A stretch of DNA of 64,000 nucleotides from Streptomyces sp. yr375 (GCF_900110755.1 NZ_FOFF01000026.1:1-64000); one strand, 5' to 3'. Counted from the stretch's first letter, positions 45,738 to 55,599 are shown. Notes: generated from the sequence alone by a model not told the origin. Numbers and translations: made by a program.

Positions 45738-46676
45738 GTGAGCAGCGCACCCCCCGCCCCCCGCGTCATCGCCGTCGTCGGACCGACCGCGGCCGGAAAG
45801 TCCGATCTGGGCGTCTTCCTGGCCCAACGGCTCGGCGGCGAGGTCGTCAACGCCGACTCCATGCAGCTCTACCGAGGGATGGACATCGGCACCGCCAAAC
45901 TGACGCCCGAGGAACGCGGCGGCGTCCCGCACCACCTCCTGGACGTCTGGGACGTCACGGTCACCGCCTCCGTCGCCGAGTACCAGAGGCTGGCGCGCGC
46001 CCGGATCGACGCCCTGCTCGCCGAGGGCCGCTGGCCGGTTCTCGTCGGCGGCTCCGGGCTGTACGTCCGGGGCGCGGTCGACAACCTGGAGTTCCCCGGC
46101 ACCGACCCCGAGGTCCGCGCCCGGCTCGAGGAGGAGCTCACGCTGCGCGGATCAGGCGCCCTGCACGCCCGGCTGGCCGCCGCCGACCCCGAGGCCGCGC
46201 ACGCGATCCTGCCCGGCAACGGCCGCCGGATCGTCCGGGCCCTGGAGGTGATCGAGATCACCGGCAAGCCCTTCACCGCCAACCTGCCCGGCCATGACTC
46301 CGTCTACGACACCGTCCAGATCGGCGTCGACGTGGCGCGCCCCGAACTCGACGAGCGCATCGCCCGCCGCGTCGACCGGATGTGGGACGCGGGGCTCGTG
46401 GACGAGGTCCGCGCGCTGGAGGCGCAAGGCCTGCGCGAGGGGCGTACGTCGTCGCGCGCGCTCGGCTATCAGCAGGTCCTCACGGCCCTGGCCGGCGAGT
46501 GCACCGAGGACGCGGCGCGTGCCGACACGGTGCGTGCCACCAAGCGCTTCGCGCGCCGTCAGGATTCGTGGTTCAGGCGCGATCCGCGGGTGCACTGGTT
46601 GAGTGGGGCCGCGGCTGATCTCGCAGAACTTCCGAAGCTCGCGCTGGCATGGGTGGAACGACCGGTCACAGCCTGA
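45738..46676 (+). CDS. miaA: tRNA dimethylallyltransferase MiaA
   Basis: A 312-residue prenyltransferase that attaches a dimethylallyl group to N6 of A37 in tRNAs reading UNN codons. It shows P-loop AVVGPTAAGKSDLGVFLAQR near residue 12, DSMQLYRGMDIGTAK, the conserved VGGSGLYVRGAV near 105, NGRRIVRALEVIEITGKPF, and SRALGYQQVL near 240. The C-terminal block FARRQDSWFRRDPRVHWL is typical. The GTG at 45738 (VSSAPPAPRVIAVVG) is the family start; a longer frame upstream is unsupported. It supplies the substrate for MiaB. Confidence 0.97.
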   Translation: MSSAPPAPRVIAVVGPTAAGKSDLGVFLAQRLGGEVVNADSMQLYRGMDIGTAKLTPEERGGVPHHLLDVWDVTVTASVAEYQRLARARIDALLAEGRWPVLVGGSGLYVRGAVDNLEFPGTDPEVRARLEEELTLRGSGALHARLAAADPEAAHAILPGNGRRIVRALEVIEITGKPFTANLPGHDSVYDTVQIGVDVARPELDERIARRVDRMWDAGLVDEVRALEAQGLREGRTSSRALGYQQVLTALAGECTEDAARADTVRATKRFARRQDSWFRRDPRVHWLSGAAADLAELPKLALAWVERPVTA

Positions 46677-46778
46677 TCACGTCATGGCATCGGGACGCCC
46701 AGGCCGTCATCCGGGCCTCCGGTGCCGTGCCATCATCGAGCTTCGATCGAGCAAGTGGAGTCCGAGTTGGGAGGGCGC

Positions 46779-47294
46779 GTGGCGATGGAGGCCGGCCCTC
46801 GCGACACCGCACAAGGCACGGAGCACCGCACCACCGGGCCTGGTGGACCGGAGCCCGAAGAGGGCCGTCTGAGCCCCGACGGGCCGGACGACGACGAGAC
46901 CCAGGGCGGTGTGACCGACGACGGTCCCGAGCCCGAGGAGATGTTCGCGAGCGGCCCCGAGGTCGAGGTCGAGCTGCGCCCGCAGCGCCGGCTGCGGATC
47001 TGGCAGCTCGCGCCCATCGTGTCCCTCGCCGCCCTCGGCTCCCTGATGTTCGCCTTCCCGCTCGCCTTCGACTTCGGCGACAGCGGGGCCATGATCGCCA
47101 TGCTCGGCCTGCTGATCTGCTTCTGCGCGGCCGGCTGGGGAATGACGGCCGCCCGCCGCGTCGGTTACACGTGGCCCGGCCTGCCCGAGCGCGGCTCCGG
47201 TCGCCGCCCCGACTGGCGGGTCGCCTTCGCCTACCTGGTGATGGTCGCGGCGGTGGTGGCCCTGGCCGTCTGGCGGGTCGCCCGGCTGCGCTGA
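46779..47294 (+). CDS. Hypothetical membrane protein between miaA and dapF
   Basis: A 171-residue protein of unknown function. The first ~65 residues are acidic and disordered (DGPDDDETQGG-type sequence). Three membrane segments follow (WQLAPIVSLAALGSLMFAFP, AMIAMLGLLICFCAAGWGM, VAFAYLVMVAAVVALAVWRV). The GTG at 46779 has GGGAGG just upstream; an ATG two codons later (46785) is equally possible. Similar proteins are found at this place in other Streptomyces. Confidence 0.72.
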   Translation: MAMEAGPRDTAQGTEHRTTGPGGPEPEEGRLSPDGPDDDETQGGVTDDGPEPEEMFASGPEVEVELRPQRRLRIWQLAPIVSLAALGSLMFAFPLAFDFGDSGAMIAMLGLLICFCAAGWGMTAARRVGYTWPGLPERGSGRRPDWRVAFAYLVMVAAVVALAVWRVARLR

Positions 47295-47327
47295 CCTTCC
47301 CGCGCGCCGACCCCGTACGATCGAGGA

Positions 47328-48197
47328 ATGAGCACGCGGATCGCCTTCCTCAAGGGGCACGGCACCGAGAACGACTTCGTGATCGTCCCGGACCCCGAGA
47401 ACGCCATCGACTTCCCTCCGGCCGTCGTCGCCGTCCTGTGCGACCGTCGCGCGGGCATCGGCGGTGACGGCCTGCTGCACGTCGTGCGGTCCGCCGCGCA
47501 CCCCGAGGCGAAGCACATGGCCGCCGAGGCGGAGTGGTTCATGGACTACCGCAACGGTGACGGCTCGGTCGCCGAGATGTGTGGCAACGGAGTCCGCGTC
47601 TTCGCCCGCTACCTCCAGCGGGCCGGCCTCATCACCGAGGGGGACCTCGCCGTCGCCACGCGCGGGGGCGTCAAGAGCGTGCACATCGCCAAGGACGGGG
47701 ACGTCACCGTCGGCATGGGCAAGGCCCGCCTCCCCGAAGGGGACGTCACGGTGCGCGTCGGCGAGCGCAGTTGGCCCGCGCGGAACGTCAACATGGGCAA
47801 CCCGCACGCCGTCGCCTTCGTGGACGACCTCGCCCACGCGGGCGACCTGCTCTCCCCGCCGCCCTTCAGCCCCGCCGCCGTCTACCCGGACGGCGTCAAC
47901 GTCGAGTTCGTCGTGGACCGCGGCCCGCGGCACGTCGCCCTGCGGGTGCACGAGCGCGGGTCCGGCGAGACCCGCTCGTGCGGCACGGGCGCGTGCGCCG
48001 TCGCCGTGGCGGCCGCCCGCCGGGACGGCATCGACCCGGCGGTCACCGGGACGCCGGCCACGTACACCGTCGACCTCCCCGGCGGACGCCTGCTGATCAC
48101 CGAGCGGCCCGACGGCGAGATCGAGATGACCGGTCCCGCAGTGATCGTCGCCACAGGAGAGATCGACCCCGAGTGGCTGGAAACCGCCGCCCGCTGA
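47328..48197 (+). CDS. dapF: Diaminopimelate epimerase DapF
   Basis: A 289-residue PLP-independent racemase converting LL- to meso-diaminopimelate. It begins with the conserved FLKGHGTENDFVIV and has the catalytic Cys pair in VAEMCGNGVRVFARYL (about residue 86) and ETRSCGTGACAVAVAAARR (about 225). RRAGIGGDGLL and NMGNPHAVAFVDD are also typical. Streptomyces walls contain LL-DAP, so in this genus the product serves mainly lysine synthesis. The ATG at 47328 is the family start. Confidence 0.97.
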   Translation: MSTRIAFLKGHGTENDFVIVPDPENAIDFPPAVVAVLCDRRAGIGGDGLLHVVRSAAHPEAKHMAAEAEWFMDYRNGDGSVAEMCGNGVRVFARYLQRAGLITEGDLAVATRGGVKSVHIAKDGDVTVGMGKARLPEGDVTVRVGERSWPARNVNMGNPHAVAFVDDLAHAGDLLSPPPFSPAAVYPDGVNVEFVVDRGPRHVALRVHERGSGETRSCGTGACAVAVAAARRDGIDPAVTGTPATYTVDLPGGRLLITERPDGEIEMTGPAVIVATGEIDPEWLETAAR

Positions 48198-48497
48198 CCC
48201 GGTCGTGACTTGGCATCAGAGGCTGGAACAGCCCGTAGGTACAGGCGAGTAGGCCCTGTGGGCCGGTGGTGGGTTCGAATGCGCGACCGGCTCCGGCTCT
48301 TGCGGCTCAAAACCGTAAACCTCTTTTCTGTCGCTCGAATGGGTGATCCGTTTCACGCTCGGCGAGAGGCGGTCAGTCGCGCGTGATGGGCTCGGTAGCA
48401 TCAAGCACCGGCCCGGACGGGGGACCGATGACCAGTCCCCTGAGCCGTGTCCGCCCTGGGACACCCCGTCCGCCGGTCCACGCAGCCGGAGGTGCCC
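48198..48497. other. dapF to RSH intergenic region, no gene seen
   Basis: This 300-base gap contains no convincing ORF or RNA. An AT-richer patch at 48300-48365 (aaaaccgtaaacctcttttctg) is a likely promoter zone for the RSH gene. GGAGGTGCCC at 48488-48497 is its ribosome site. Confidence 0.45.
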
Positions 48498-50723
48498 ATG
48501 AGTGCGGAGGCCACGAACCCTGCGACCCCAGGCCCGGTAGTGCCTGCCGCGCCCCGCAGGCGCAGCCGTCCCCGGATCGACCTGCGCCGCCTGGGTCGGG
48601 CCGCGCTGCTGGGCCCCGCCTCCCGCGGCCGGCTGCCCGACGCGATCGGCCACGTGGTCGAGGCGCACCGCGCCCACCACCCCGACGCCGACCTGGAACC
48701 CCTGCACCGCGCCTACGTGTTGGCCGAGTCCTCGCACCGCGGCCAGATGCGCAAGAGCGGCGAGCCCTACATCACCCACCCGCTCGCCGTGACCCTGATC
48801 CTCGCCGAACTCGGCGCGGAGACCACGACCTTGACGGCCTCTCTGCTCCACGACACCGTCGAGGACACCGAGGTGACACTCGATCAGGTCGGCGAGCAGT
48901 TCGGCGCCGAGGTGCGCTATCTCGTCGACGGCGTCACGAAGTTGGAGAAGGTCGACTACGGCGCGGCCGCCGAGCCCGAGACCTTCCGCAAGATGCTCGT
49001 CGCCACCGGCAGCGACGTCCGCGTCATGTCGATCAAACTCGCCGACCGGCTGCACAACATGCGCACCCTGGGCGTGATGCGCCCCGAGAAGCAGGAACGC
49101 ATCGCCAAGGTGACCCGCGACGTCCTCATCCCGCTCGCCGAACGCCTCGGCGTCCAGGCCCTCAAGACCGAGCTGGAAGACCTCGTCTTCGCGATCCTGC
49201 ACCCCGAGGAGTACGAGCACACCCGCGAGCTGATCATCGACAACGCGTCCCGCGCGGACGATCCGCTCGCCGAGTTCTCCGACGCCATGCGCACGGTTTT
49301 GCGCGAAGCCGGCATCCAGGCCGAAGTCCTCATCCGGCCACGCCACTTCGTCTCCGTGCACCGCGCGTCCCGCAAACGCGGCCGCATGCGGGGCGCCGAC
49401 TTCGGCCGGCTGCTGGTCCTGGTGAACGAGGACGCCGACTGCTACGCCGTCCTGGGCGAACTGCACACCTGTATGACGCCGGTCGTCTCGGAGTTCAAGG
49501 ACTTCATCGCCGTCCCGAAGTTCAACCTGTACCAGTCGCTGCACACCGCCGTGGCCCGCGAGGACGGCCAGGTCGCCGAAGTCCTCATCCGTACGCACCA
49601 GATGCACAAGGTCGCCGAGGCCGGCGTCGTAGCGCTCGGCAATCCCTACACGACCCCTGACCCGGCTCCTGACCAGGCTTCAGCAGAGGAGCAGGGCAGA
49701 GCGGGAGCCCCTGCCGACGGGGAGCGCGTCGACCCCACCCGGCCCGGCTGGCTCTCCCGCCTCCTCGACTGGCAGGAGGCCGCCCCCGATCCCGACACCT
49801 TCTGGTCCACCCTGCGCGAGGACCTCGCCCAGGACCGCGAGATCACCGTCTTCCGCCCCGACGGCGGCACGCTCGGCCTGCCCGACGGGGCTACCTGTGT
49901 CGACGCCGCGTACGAGCAGTACGGCGAGGACGCCCACGCCTGCATCGGCGCCCGCGTGAACGGCCGTCTGGCGACCCTCAGCACCGTTCTGCGGGACGGC
50001 GACACCGTCCAGCTCCTCATGGGCCAGGACCCCGCCTCGGAGCCCTCCAGGGAGTGGCTGGAGCACGCCCACACCCCCGCCGCCCGGATCGCCATCCAAC
50101 GGTGGCTGGCGACGCACCCGGCCCCGGCCGAGCACTCCGTACCGGAAGAGGGCTCCGCGCCGGAAGGGAGCCCCGGACCGGAAGGCGGCGCCGGGGCCGC
50201 CCCCGCGCGGGCCGTGGCCGACGCGGCCGCCACCGACGCGCCCGCCGCGCGGCCCGGCGCCGCGATCACCGTCGTCGACCGGCCCGACGCGAGCGTCCGG
50301 CTCGCCGGGTGCTGCACGCCCGTACCGCTCGACGAGGTCACCGGATTCGACGTGCGCGGGGGAGTGGTGACCGTGCACCGCGCGGAGTGCGCCGCCGTGG
50401 CCCGCATGGCGGACGCGGGACGCGACGCGGTCGACGTGCGCTGGGGCGACACCAGTGGATGCCGGGTCACCCTGGTCGCCGAATCGTTCGGCCGCCCCCA
50501 TCTCCTCGCGGACCTCACCGAGGCCATGGCCCTGGAGGGCGCCGAGATCGTCTCCGCGACCGTCGAGCCCCCGACCCAGCAGCGCGTGCGCCACACGTAC
50601 ACCGTCCAACTCCCGGACGCGGCCCACCTGCCCACCCTCATCCGCGCCATGCGGAACGTGCCAGGGGTGTACGACGTGGACCGCGCGCAGCACCACGCCT
50701 CGTCCTCCTCAGGGACGACGTGA
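48498..50723 (+). CDS. rshA: RelA/SpoT homologue (RSH) with degenerate synthetase domain
   Basis: A 741-residue long RSH protein, the second RSH of Streptomyces (RelA is encoded elsewhere). The HD hydrolase domain is intact: RKSGEPYITHPLAVTLILAE, LLHDTVEDTEVTLDQVG (H118, D119) and IKLADRLHNMRTLG. The synthetase domain retains EFKDFIAVPKFNLYQSLHTA, but has RPRHFVSVHR where RxKxxYSIxxK is expected, lacks the FDLxAxR motif (DFGRLLVLV instead), and has Leu for Gly before YQS. TGS (near residue 450) and C-terminal ACT domains are present. ATG 48498 follows GGAGGTGCCC. Confidence 0.92.
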   Translation: MSAEATNPATPGPVVPAAPRRRSRPRIDLRRLGRAALLGPASRGRLPDAIGHVVEAHRAHHPDADLEPLHRAYVLAESSHRGQMRKSGEPYITHPLAVTLILAELGAETTTLTASLLHDTVEDTEVTLDQVGEQFGAEVRYLVDGVTKLEKVDYGAAAEPETFRKMLVATGSDVRVMSIKLADRLHNMRTLGVMRPEKQERIAKVTRDVLIPLAERLGVQALKTELEDLVFAILHPEEYEHTRELIIDNASRADDPLAEFSDAMRTVLREAGIQAEVLIRPRHFVSVHRASRKRGRMRGADFGRLLVLVNEDADCYAVLGELHTCMTPVVSEFKDFIAVPKFNLYQSLHTAVAREDGQVAEVLIRTHQMHKVAEAGVVALGNPYTTPDPAPDQASAEEQGRAGAPADGERVDPTRPGWLSRLLDWQEAAPDPDTFWSTLREDLAQDREITVFRPDGGTLGLPDGATCVDAAYEQYGEDAHACIGARVNGRLATLSTVLRDGDTVQLLMGQDPASEPSREWLEHAHTPAARIAIQRWLATHPAPAEHSVPEEGSAPEGSPGPEGGAGAAPARAVADAAATDAPAARPGAAITVVDRPDASVRLAGCCTPVPLDEVTGFDVRGGVVTVHRAECAAVARMADAGRDAVDVRWGDTSGCRVTLVAESFGRPHLLADLTEAMALEGAEIVSATVEPPTQQRVRHTYTVQLPDAAHLPTLIRAMRNVPGVYDVDRAQHHASSSSGTT

Positions 50724-50870
50724 CGAGGTGACGACGTAACGCGTAGGTCCTATCGGACCCATAGCACCCGTAGTCCCGAGCGTCTGTCCACGCGCGCGTG
50801 AGCAACTCGTTCGGGTGGGCCGGGCGCGCGTCGCCCACGCGGTACCCGTGCGCGCTGGTAGCCGTGGTGC

Positions 50871-52370
50871 ATGCTGCTCACCCCCCGCGCCCGAACGCCC
50901 CGAGCCCCTTCCGGCCGCCCCGGCACCTCCCGGCGGCTGAAGTCCGCGCTGCTCGCCTCGGCCGTCGCCGTCTGCCTGGTCGCCGCGAGCGCCCCGGCGG
51001 CCCCGCTCGGCGTCGGCGACCGCCTCTTCCCGGAGCTGGGCAACCCCGGGTACGACGTCGCGTCCTACGACCTGTCCTTCGCCTATCCCGGCAGCAACGG
51101 CAAACCCCTCCAGGCGGTCACCACCATCGACGCCTGGACCACGACCGACCTGGACCGGATCAACCTCGACTTCGCCCACGGCAAGGTCGACTCGGTCGAG
51201 GTCGACGGCGAACCTGCCACCTTCGCGAGCGCCGGCGACGACCTGGTGGTCACCCCGGAGGACGCGCTGACCCGGGGTAGCTGGATGCGGATCACCGTGC
51301 GGCACACCAGCGACCCCGTGAGCCCCGCCGACCGGGACGGCGGCTGGGCCAGGACCAAGGACGGCCTCGCCATGGCCAACCAGGCGGACGCCGCGCACCT
51401 GGTCTTCCCGTGCAACGACCACCCGTCCGACAAGGCGATGTTCACCATCCGCATCACCGCGCCCAACGACTACACGGCCGTCGCCAACGGGCTGCCGACC
51501 GGCGTCGACCGGGTTGGCCCGTCGACCACCTGGACGTACCGCACCCAGCACCCCATGGCCACCGAGCTCGCCCAGGTGTCCATCGGCCGGTCCACCGTCG
51601 TGCACCGCAAGGGGCCGCACGCACTGCCCGTACGGGACGTCGTGCCCACCAAGGACCGCGCGCTCCTCGAACCGTGGCTGAAGAAGACCCCCGACCAGAT
51701 CGCCTGGCTGGAGGGCAAGGTCGGCCCCTACCCCTTCGAGACATACGGCGTGCTCATGGCCGAGGCCTCCACCGGGTTCGAACTCGAGACGCAGACCCTC
51801 TCTCTCTTCGAGAAGGACCTGTTCACCGAGCCCGGCTACCCCGCCTGGTACATCGAGTCGATCATGGTGCACGAGCTGTCGCACCAGTGGTTCGGCGACA
51901 GCGTCAGCCCGCGCACCTGGTCCGACCTGTGGCTCAACGAGGGACACGCCACCTGGTACGAGGCGCTGTACGCGGAGGAGAAGGCGGGCCGCACCCTGGA
52001 GGCGCGCATGAAGGCGGCGTACGGCGCCTCCGACCGCTGGCGCGCCGCGGGCGGCCCGCCCGCGCTGCCCAAGGCACCGCAGCCCGGCCAGAAGATCAGC
52101 ATCTTCCGCCCCAACGTCTACGACGGCGCGGCTCTCGTCCTCTACGCCCTGCGCCAGGAGATCGGCCGGCCCGCGTTCGAGCACCTGGAGCGGGCCTGGG
52201 TGCACGACCACCGGGACTCCACGGCGACCACGGCCGACTTCGAGCGGCTCGCCGAGGACGTCTCCGGACGCGATCTCGCCGGGTTCTTCAAGGACTGGCT
52301 GTACGGCGAGAAGACCCCGCCCATGCCCGGCCACCCGGACTGGAAGTCGGTGGCGCCGGCCGCGAAATAA
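50871..52370 (+). CDS. Secreted M1 family metallopeptidase
   Basis: A 499-residue zinc aminopeptidase-like protein. The signal peptide LKSALLASAVAVCLVAASAP follows an Arg-rich, twin-Arg-free n-region. The zinc site is MVHELSHQWFGDSVSPRTWS (HExxH, His near residue 334) with the third ligand Glu in LWLNEGHATWYEAL, as in family M1. The exopeptidase anchor GxMEN is GFELETQTL here, so substrate N-terminus binding is altered. It lacks the large ERAP-type C-terminal domain. It probably acts outside the cell on peptides. The ATG at 50871 gives the whole signal peptide. Confidence 0.92.
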   Translation: MLLTPRARTPRAPSGRPGTSRRLKSALLASAVAVCLVAASAPAAPLGVGDRLFPELGNPGYDVASYDLSFAYPGSNGKPLQAVTTIDAWTTTDLDRINLDFAHGKVDSVEVDGEPATFASAGDDLVVTPEDALTRGSWMRITVRHTSDPVSPADRDGGWARTKDGLAMANQADAAHLVFPCNDHPSDKAMFTIRITAPNDYTAVANGLPTGVDRVGPSTTWTYRTQHPMATELAQVSIGRSTVVHRKGPHALPVRDVVPTKDRALLEPWLKKTPDQIAWLEGKVGPYPFETYGVLMAEASTGFELETQTLSLFEKDLFTEPGYPAWYIESIMVHELSHQWFGDSVSPRTWSDLWLNEGHATWYEALYAEEKAGRTLEARMKAAYGASDRWRAAGGPPALPKAPQPGQKISIFRPNVYDGAALVLYALRQEIGRPAFEHLERAWVHDHRDSTATTADFERLAEDVSGRDLAGFFKDWLYGEKTPPMPGHPDWKSVAPAAK

Positions 52371-52507
52371 GACCGTGACGAGACGGGCCGTACCGTGCGA
52401 CCATCGTGAGGTCGGCGCGGCACGGGACTCGGGAATCTCCGGGGGCGCTCGTGCGTTGAATGTCACGAAGACCGCCGAATCGGCATCCCCAACGACGTAA
52501 GGACCCA

Positions 52508-54001
52508 ATGACCTCCTCTTCTTCCCCTTCCCAGGAGCCCCAGCGCATTGCGCACGCCTACCCCGAAGGTCTTCGGGCCGATGCCCTGATGGAAGAGGAC
52601 GTCGCCTGGAGCCACGAGATCGACGGAGAGCGGGACGGCGACCAGTTCGACCGCTCCGAGCGCGCGGCCCTGCGCCGCGTGGCGGGCCTCTCCACCGAAC
52701 TCGAGGACGTCACCGAGGTCGAGTACCGCCAGCTCCGCCTGGAGCGGGTCGTGCTCGTCGGCGTCTGGACCACGGGGACCGCACAGGACGCGGACAACTC
52801 CCTCGCGGAGCTGGCCGCCCTCGCGGAGACGGCGGGCGCACTCGTCCTCGACGGTGTCATCCAGCGCCGTGACAAGCCCGACGCGGCCACCTTCATCGGT
52901 TCCGGCAAGGCCCTGGAACTGCGCGACATCGTCGTCGAGTCCGGCGCGGACACCGTCATCTGCGACGGTGAGCTCAGCCCCGGCCAGCTCATCGCCCTCG
53001 AAGACGTCGTCAAGGTCAAGGTCATCGACCGTACGGCCCTGATCCTCGACATCTTCGCCCAGCACGCCAAGTCCCGGGAGGGCAAGGCGCAGGTCGCGCT
53101 CGCGCAGATGCAGTACATGCTGCCGAGGCTGCGCGGTTGGGGTCAGTCGCTGTCCCGTCAGATGGGCGGCGGCAAGGGCGGCGGCCTCGCCACCCGTGGT
53201 CCCGGTGAGACCAAGATCGAGACGGACCGGCGGCGGATCCGCGAGAAGATGGCGAAGATGCGCCGGGAGATCGCGGACATGAAGACCGGCCGCGAGATCA
53301 AGCGCCAGGAGCGCAAGCGCCACAAGGTGCCGTCCGTCGCCATCGCGGGCTACACCAACGCCGGCAAGTCGTCCCTGCTCAACCGCCTCACGGGCGCGGG
53401 CGTCCTGGTCGAGAACTCGCTGTTCGCGACCCTGGACCCGACCGTGCGCCGGGCGGAGACGCCCAGCGGCCGCCTGTACACGCTGGCGGACACGGTCGGC
53501 TTCGTCCGGCACCTGCCGCACCACCTGGTCGAGGCGTTCCGCTCCACCATGGAGGAGGTCGGCGAGTCCGACCTGATCCTGCACGTGGTGGACGGCTCGC
53601 ACCCCACCCCGGAGGAGCAGCTCGCCGCCGTGCGCGAGGTGATCCGGGACGTCGGCGCCACCGGCGTGCCCGAGATCGTCGTGATCAACAAGGCGGACGC
53701 GGCCGACCCGCTGACGCTCCAGCGGCTCATGCGGAACGAGAAGCGTTCCATCGCGGTCTCGGCCCGCACCGGCCTGGGCATCGCCGAGCTGCTCGCGCTG
53801 ATCGACAAGGAGCTGCCGAGGCCGTCGGTCGAGATCGAGGCGCTCGTGCCGTACACCCACGGCAAGCTGGTCGCCCGTGCCCACTCCGACGGCGAGGTGA
53901 TCTCCGAGGAGCACACCCCGGAGGGCACCCTGCTCAAGGCGCGGGTCCACGAGGAACTGGCGGCGGACCTCGCACCGTACGTACCGGCACCGGCCGCCTG
54001 A
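52508..54001 (+). CDS. hflX: GTPase HflX
   Basis: A 497-residue ribosome-associated GTPase that splits stalled or stressed ribosomes. The HflX N-terminal domain includes LERVVLVGVWTTGTAQDADN and ATFIGSGKALELRDIVVESG. The Gly-rich linker LSRQMGGGKGGGLATRGPGE is followed by the coiled coil, then the G domain: G1 AGYTNAGKSSLLNRL near residue 280, G2/G3 TLDPTVRR and LADTVGFVRHLPHHLVEAFR, and G4 INKAD. The ATG at 52508 follows AAGGACCC. The acidic N-terminus of ~65 residues is longer than in E. coli, as usual in Streptomyces. Confidence 0.96.
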   Translation: MTSSSSPSQEPQRIAHAYPEGLRADALMEEDVAWSHEIDGERDGDQFDRSERAALRRVAGLSTELEDVTEVEYRQLRLERVVLVGVWTTGTAQDADNSLAELAALAETAGALVLDGVIQRRDKPDAATFIGSGKALELRDIVVESGADTVICDGELSPGQLIALEDVVKVKVIDRTALILDIFAQHAKSREGKAQVALAQMQYMLPRLRGWGQSLSRQMGGGKGGGLATRGPGETKIETDRRRIREKMAKMRREIADMKTGREIKRQERKRHKVPSVAIAGYTNAGKSSLLNRLTGAGVLVENSLFATLDPTVRRAETPSGRLYTLADTVGFVRHLPHHLVEAFRSTMEEVGESDLILHVVDGSHPTPEEQLAAVREVIRDVGATGVPEIVVINKADAADPLTLQRLMRNEKRSIAVSARTGLGIAELLALIDKELPRPSVEIEALVPYTHGKLVARAHSDGEVISEEHTPEGTLLKARVHEELAADLAPYVPAPAA

Positions 54002-54080
54002 CCCGTCACAGCCGCCCGCCAGCTGACGGCAGATAGCCGATGGCTGTCGGCTGATTGGCTGCCGACTGATGGCTGAACGC

Positions 54081-54123
54081 CCGAAGGCCCGCCCCCTGTG
54101 ACAGGCAGGGGGCGGGCCTTCGG
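54081..54123 (+). terminator. 18-bp hairpin between hflX and the serine protease gene
   Basis: ccgaaggcccgccccctg (54081-54098) and its exact complement (54106-54123) enclose a 7-base loop. It lies between convergent genes and should terminate both. Confidence 0.88.
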
Positions 54124-54137
54124 CGTGCGGGTACGGC

Positions 54138-55352
54138 TCACTCGCCGCCGTAGGTCCTGCTCATGCTCTGGTACAGCGCCTCGGCCTCCGGGCCGAGCTG
54201 CGGGCCCGCCAGCCAGGTGTCGTCGGCCGGGCCGATCGAGGTGTTGGAGACCAACTTGGTCTTGCCGTCCACCACCCGGAACCAGCCGCCACCGGAAGAG
54301 CCGCCGGTCATCGTGCAGCCGATGCGGTACATCGCCGGCAGCGAGGCGCTCAGCGAGAGCCGCCCGGGCCGGTCGAGGCACTTGAACATCTTCAGCCCGT
54401 TGTAGGGCGGTGCCGCCGGGTAGCCCCAGGCACCCATCGAGGCGACGTCGGTCGCGGACGGCGCGGAGAAGTCCATGTCGAGCGCCGCGCCGACCGTCTC
54501 CTCCAGCGACTTGGAGCCCTGCTCCGGCGTCACATGCAGGACGGCGTAGTCGTACGCGGCACCCGCGCCGCCCGTCTCCGAGCCGCCCGCGATCCATTCG
54601 TTCGAGGTCGACGCCCAGTCCGCCCACCACTTGCCGTAGGGGGAGATCTCCGCCGCCGTGGCGTCGCCGAGCTGCGCCTCGCTCTTGCCGAGGTCGTTGT
54701 AGGCCGGGACGAAGACGAGGTTGCGGTACCAGCCGCCGCCACCACCGGCGTGCACGCAGTGCCCGGCCGTCCAGACGAGGTTGGACTTGCCCGGGTGGTT
54801 CACGTCCGTGATGACCGTGCCCGAGCAGACCATCGTGCCCTCGGGCGAGTCGAAGAAGACCTTGCCGACCGGCGCCGCGTTCTCGTGGTACGGCGTCTTC
54901 TCGGCCGCCGCCTCGACGGGCGTCGGCTCAGGGTCGCTGACGCCCTGGTCGGCGGCGGCGTCCTTGGTCGTGACCGTCTTGTTCGCTTCCTTCGCGGACC
55001 GCATCCGCTCCGGCTTCCACAACCCCTCGATGACCGGGTTGACGAAGTCCTTGGCCGCGCTGAGCCACTTGTCCTTGTCCCAGTCCTGCCAGCCGCCGTC
55101 GGCCCACTTGTCGACGTCGACGCCGTGCTTCTTGAGCTTGTCGGCGACGTCGGCGGGAACCTTGACCTTGCTGTCCCCCGAGCCGGAGCCGGACTCGGCG
55201 GCGGCGGTTCCGGAGGCGGTGGCGTCGGCCTTGGTGTCGTCGGAGCCGTTGCAGGCGGTCGCCGTCAGCGCCAGGGCGGTGACGAGCCCGGCGGCGAGCA
55301 GCGTGCGCCGCCGGCCGTGCCGGCGCGCGACGGGCGTACGTGTGGAACGCAT
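54138..55352 (-). CDS. Trypsin-like serine protease lipoprotein (paralog 1)
   Basis: A 404-residue exported protein. The Arg-rich n-region is followed by LLAAGLVTALALTATAC, a lipobox with Cys near residue 34. Next come a Ser/Gly-rich spacer and a Trp/Asp/Lys-rich segment (KKHGVDVDKWADGGWQDWDK and KWLSAAKDFVNPVIEGLWKP) of unknown role. The protease-like domain has His in LVWTAGHCVHAG, Asp in YDYAVLHVTPE and Ser in MTGGSSGGGWF, so the S1 triad appears intact. The ATG at 55352 is favoured. It is a tandem paralog of the next gene upstream and is probably a cell-surface protease. Confidence 0.88.
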   Translation of the reverse strand: MRSTRTPVARRHGRRRTLLAAGLVTALALTATACNGSDDTKADATASGTAAAESGSGSGDSKVKVPADVADKLKKHGVDVDKWADGGWQDWDKDKWLSAAKDFVNPVIEGLWKPERMRSAKEANKTVTTKDAAADQGVSDPEPTPVEAAAEKTPYHENAAPVGKVFFDSPEGTMVCSGTVITDVNHPGKSNLVWTAGHCVHAGGGGGWYRNLVFVPAYNDLGKSEAQLGDATAAEISPYGKWWADWASTSNEWIAGGSETGGAGAAYDYAVLHVTPEQGSKSLEETVGAALDMDFSAPSATDVASMGAWGYPAAPPYNGLKMFKCLDRPGRLSLSASLPAMYRIGCTMTGGSSGGGWFRVVDGKTKLVSNTSIGPADDTWLAGPQLGPEAEALYQSMSRTYGGE

Positions 55353-55599
55353 GGTGCGGTGTCCCCCGTTGAAGCGTGTGAATCGTCTGAAGCGTGTGGA
55401 TCGTCGAAGCAGTCGAAGCATGGGAAGGGCGCGACCGTCAGCCTGCGCCCAAATCCACCCATGTCATGCACCTGCCATCGAGGATGTCGAGTCCGTACGA
55501 CGACCACCCGCAGGCAACACTCCACTATGCCCGGGGAATTCGGGACGAACGGCGGTGGGATGGTGAAGGTTCCCGTCAGGCACCCCACCGCCGATCCGG

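Noticed and set aside
48280..48300. ggtgggttcgaatgcgcgacc resembles the T-arm of a tRNA
   Set aside because: The flanking bases do not form the five-pair T stem, and no acceptor, D or anticodon stems can be drawn around it.
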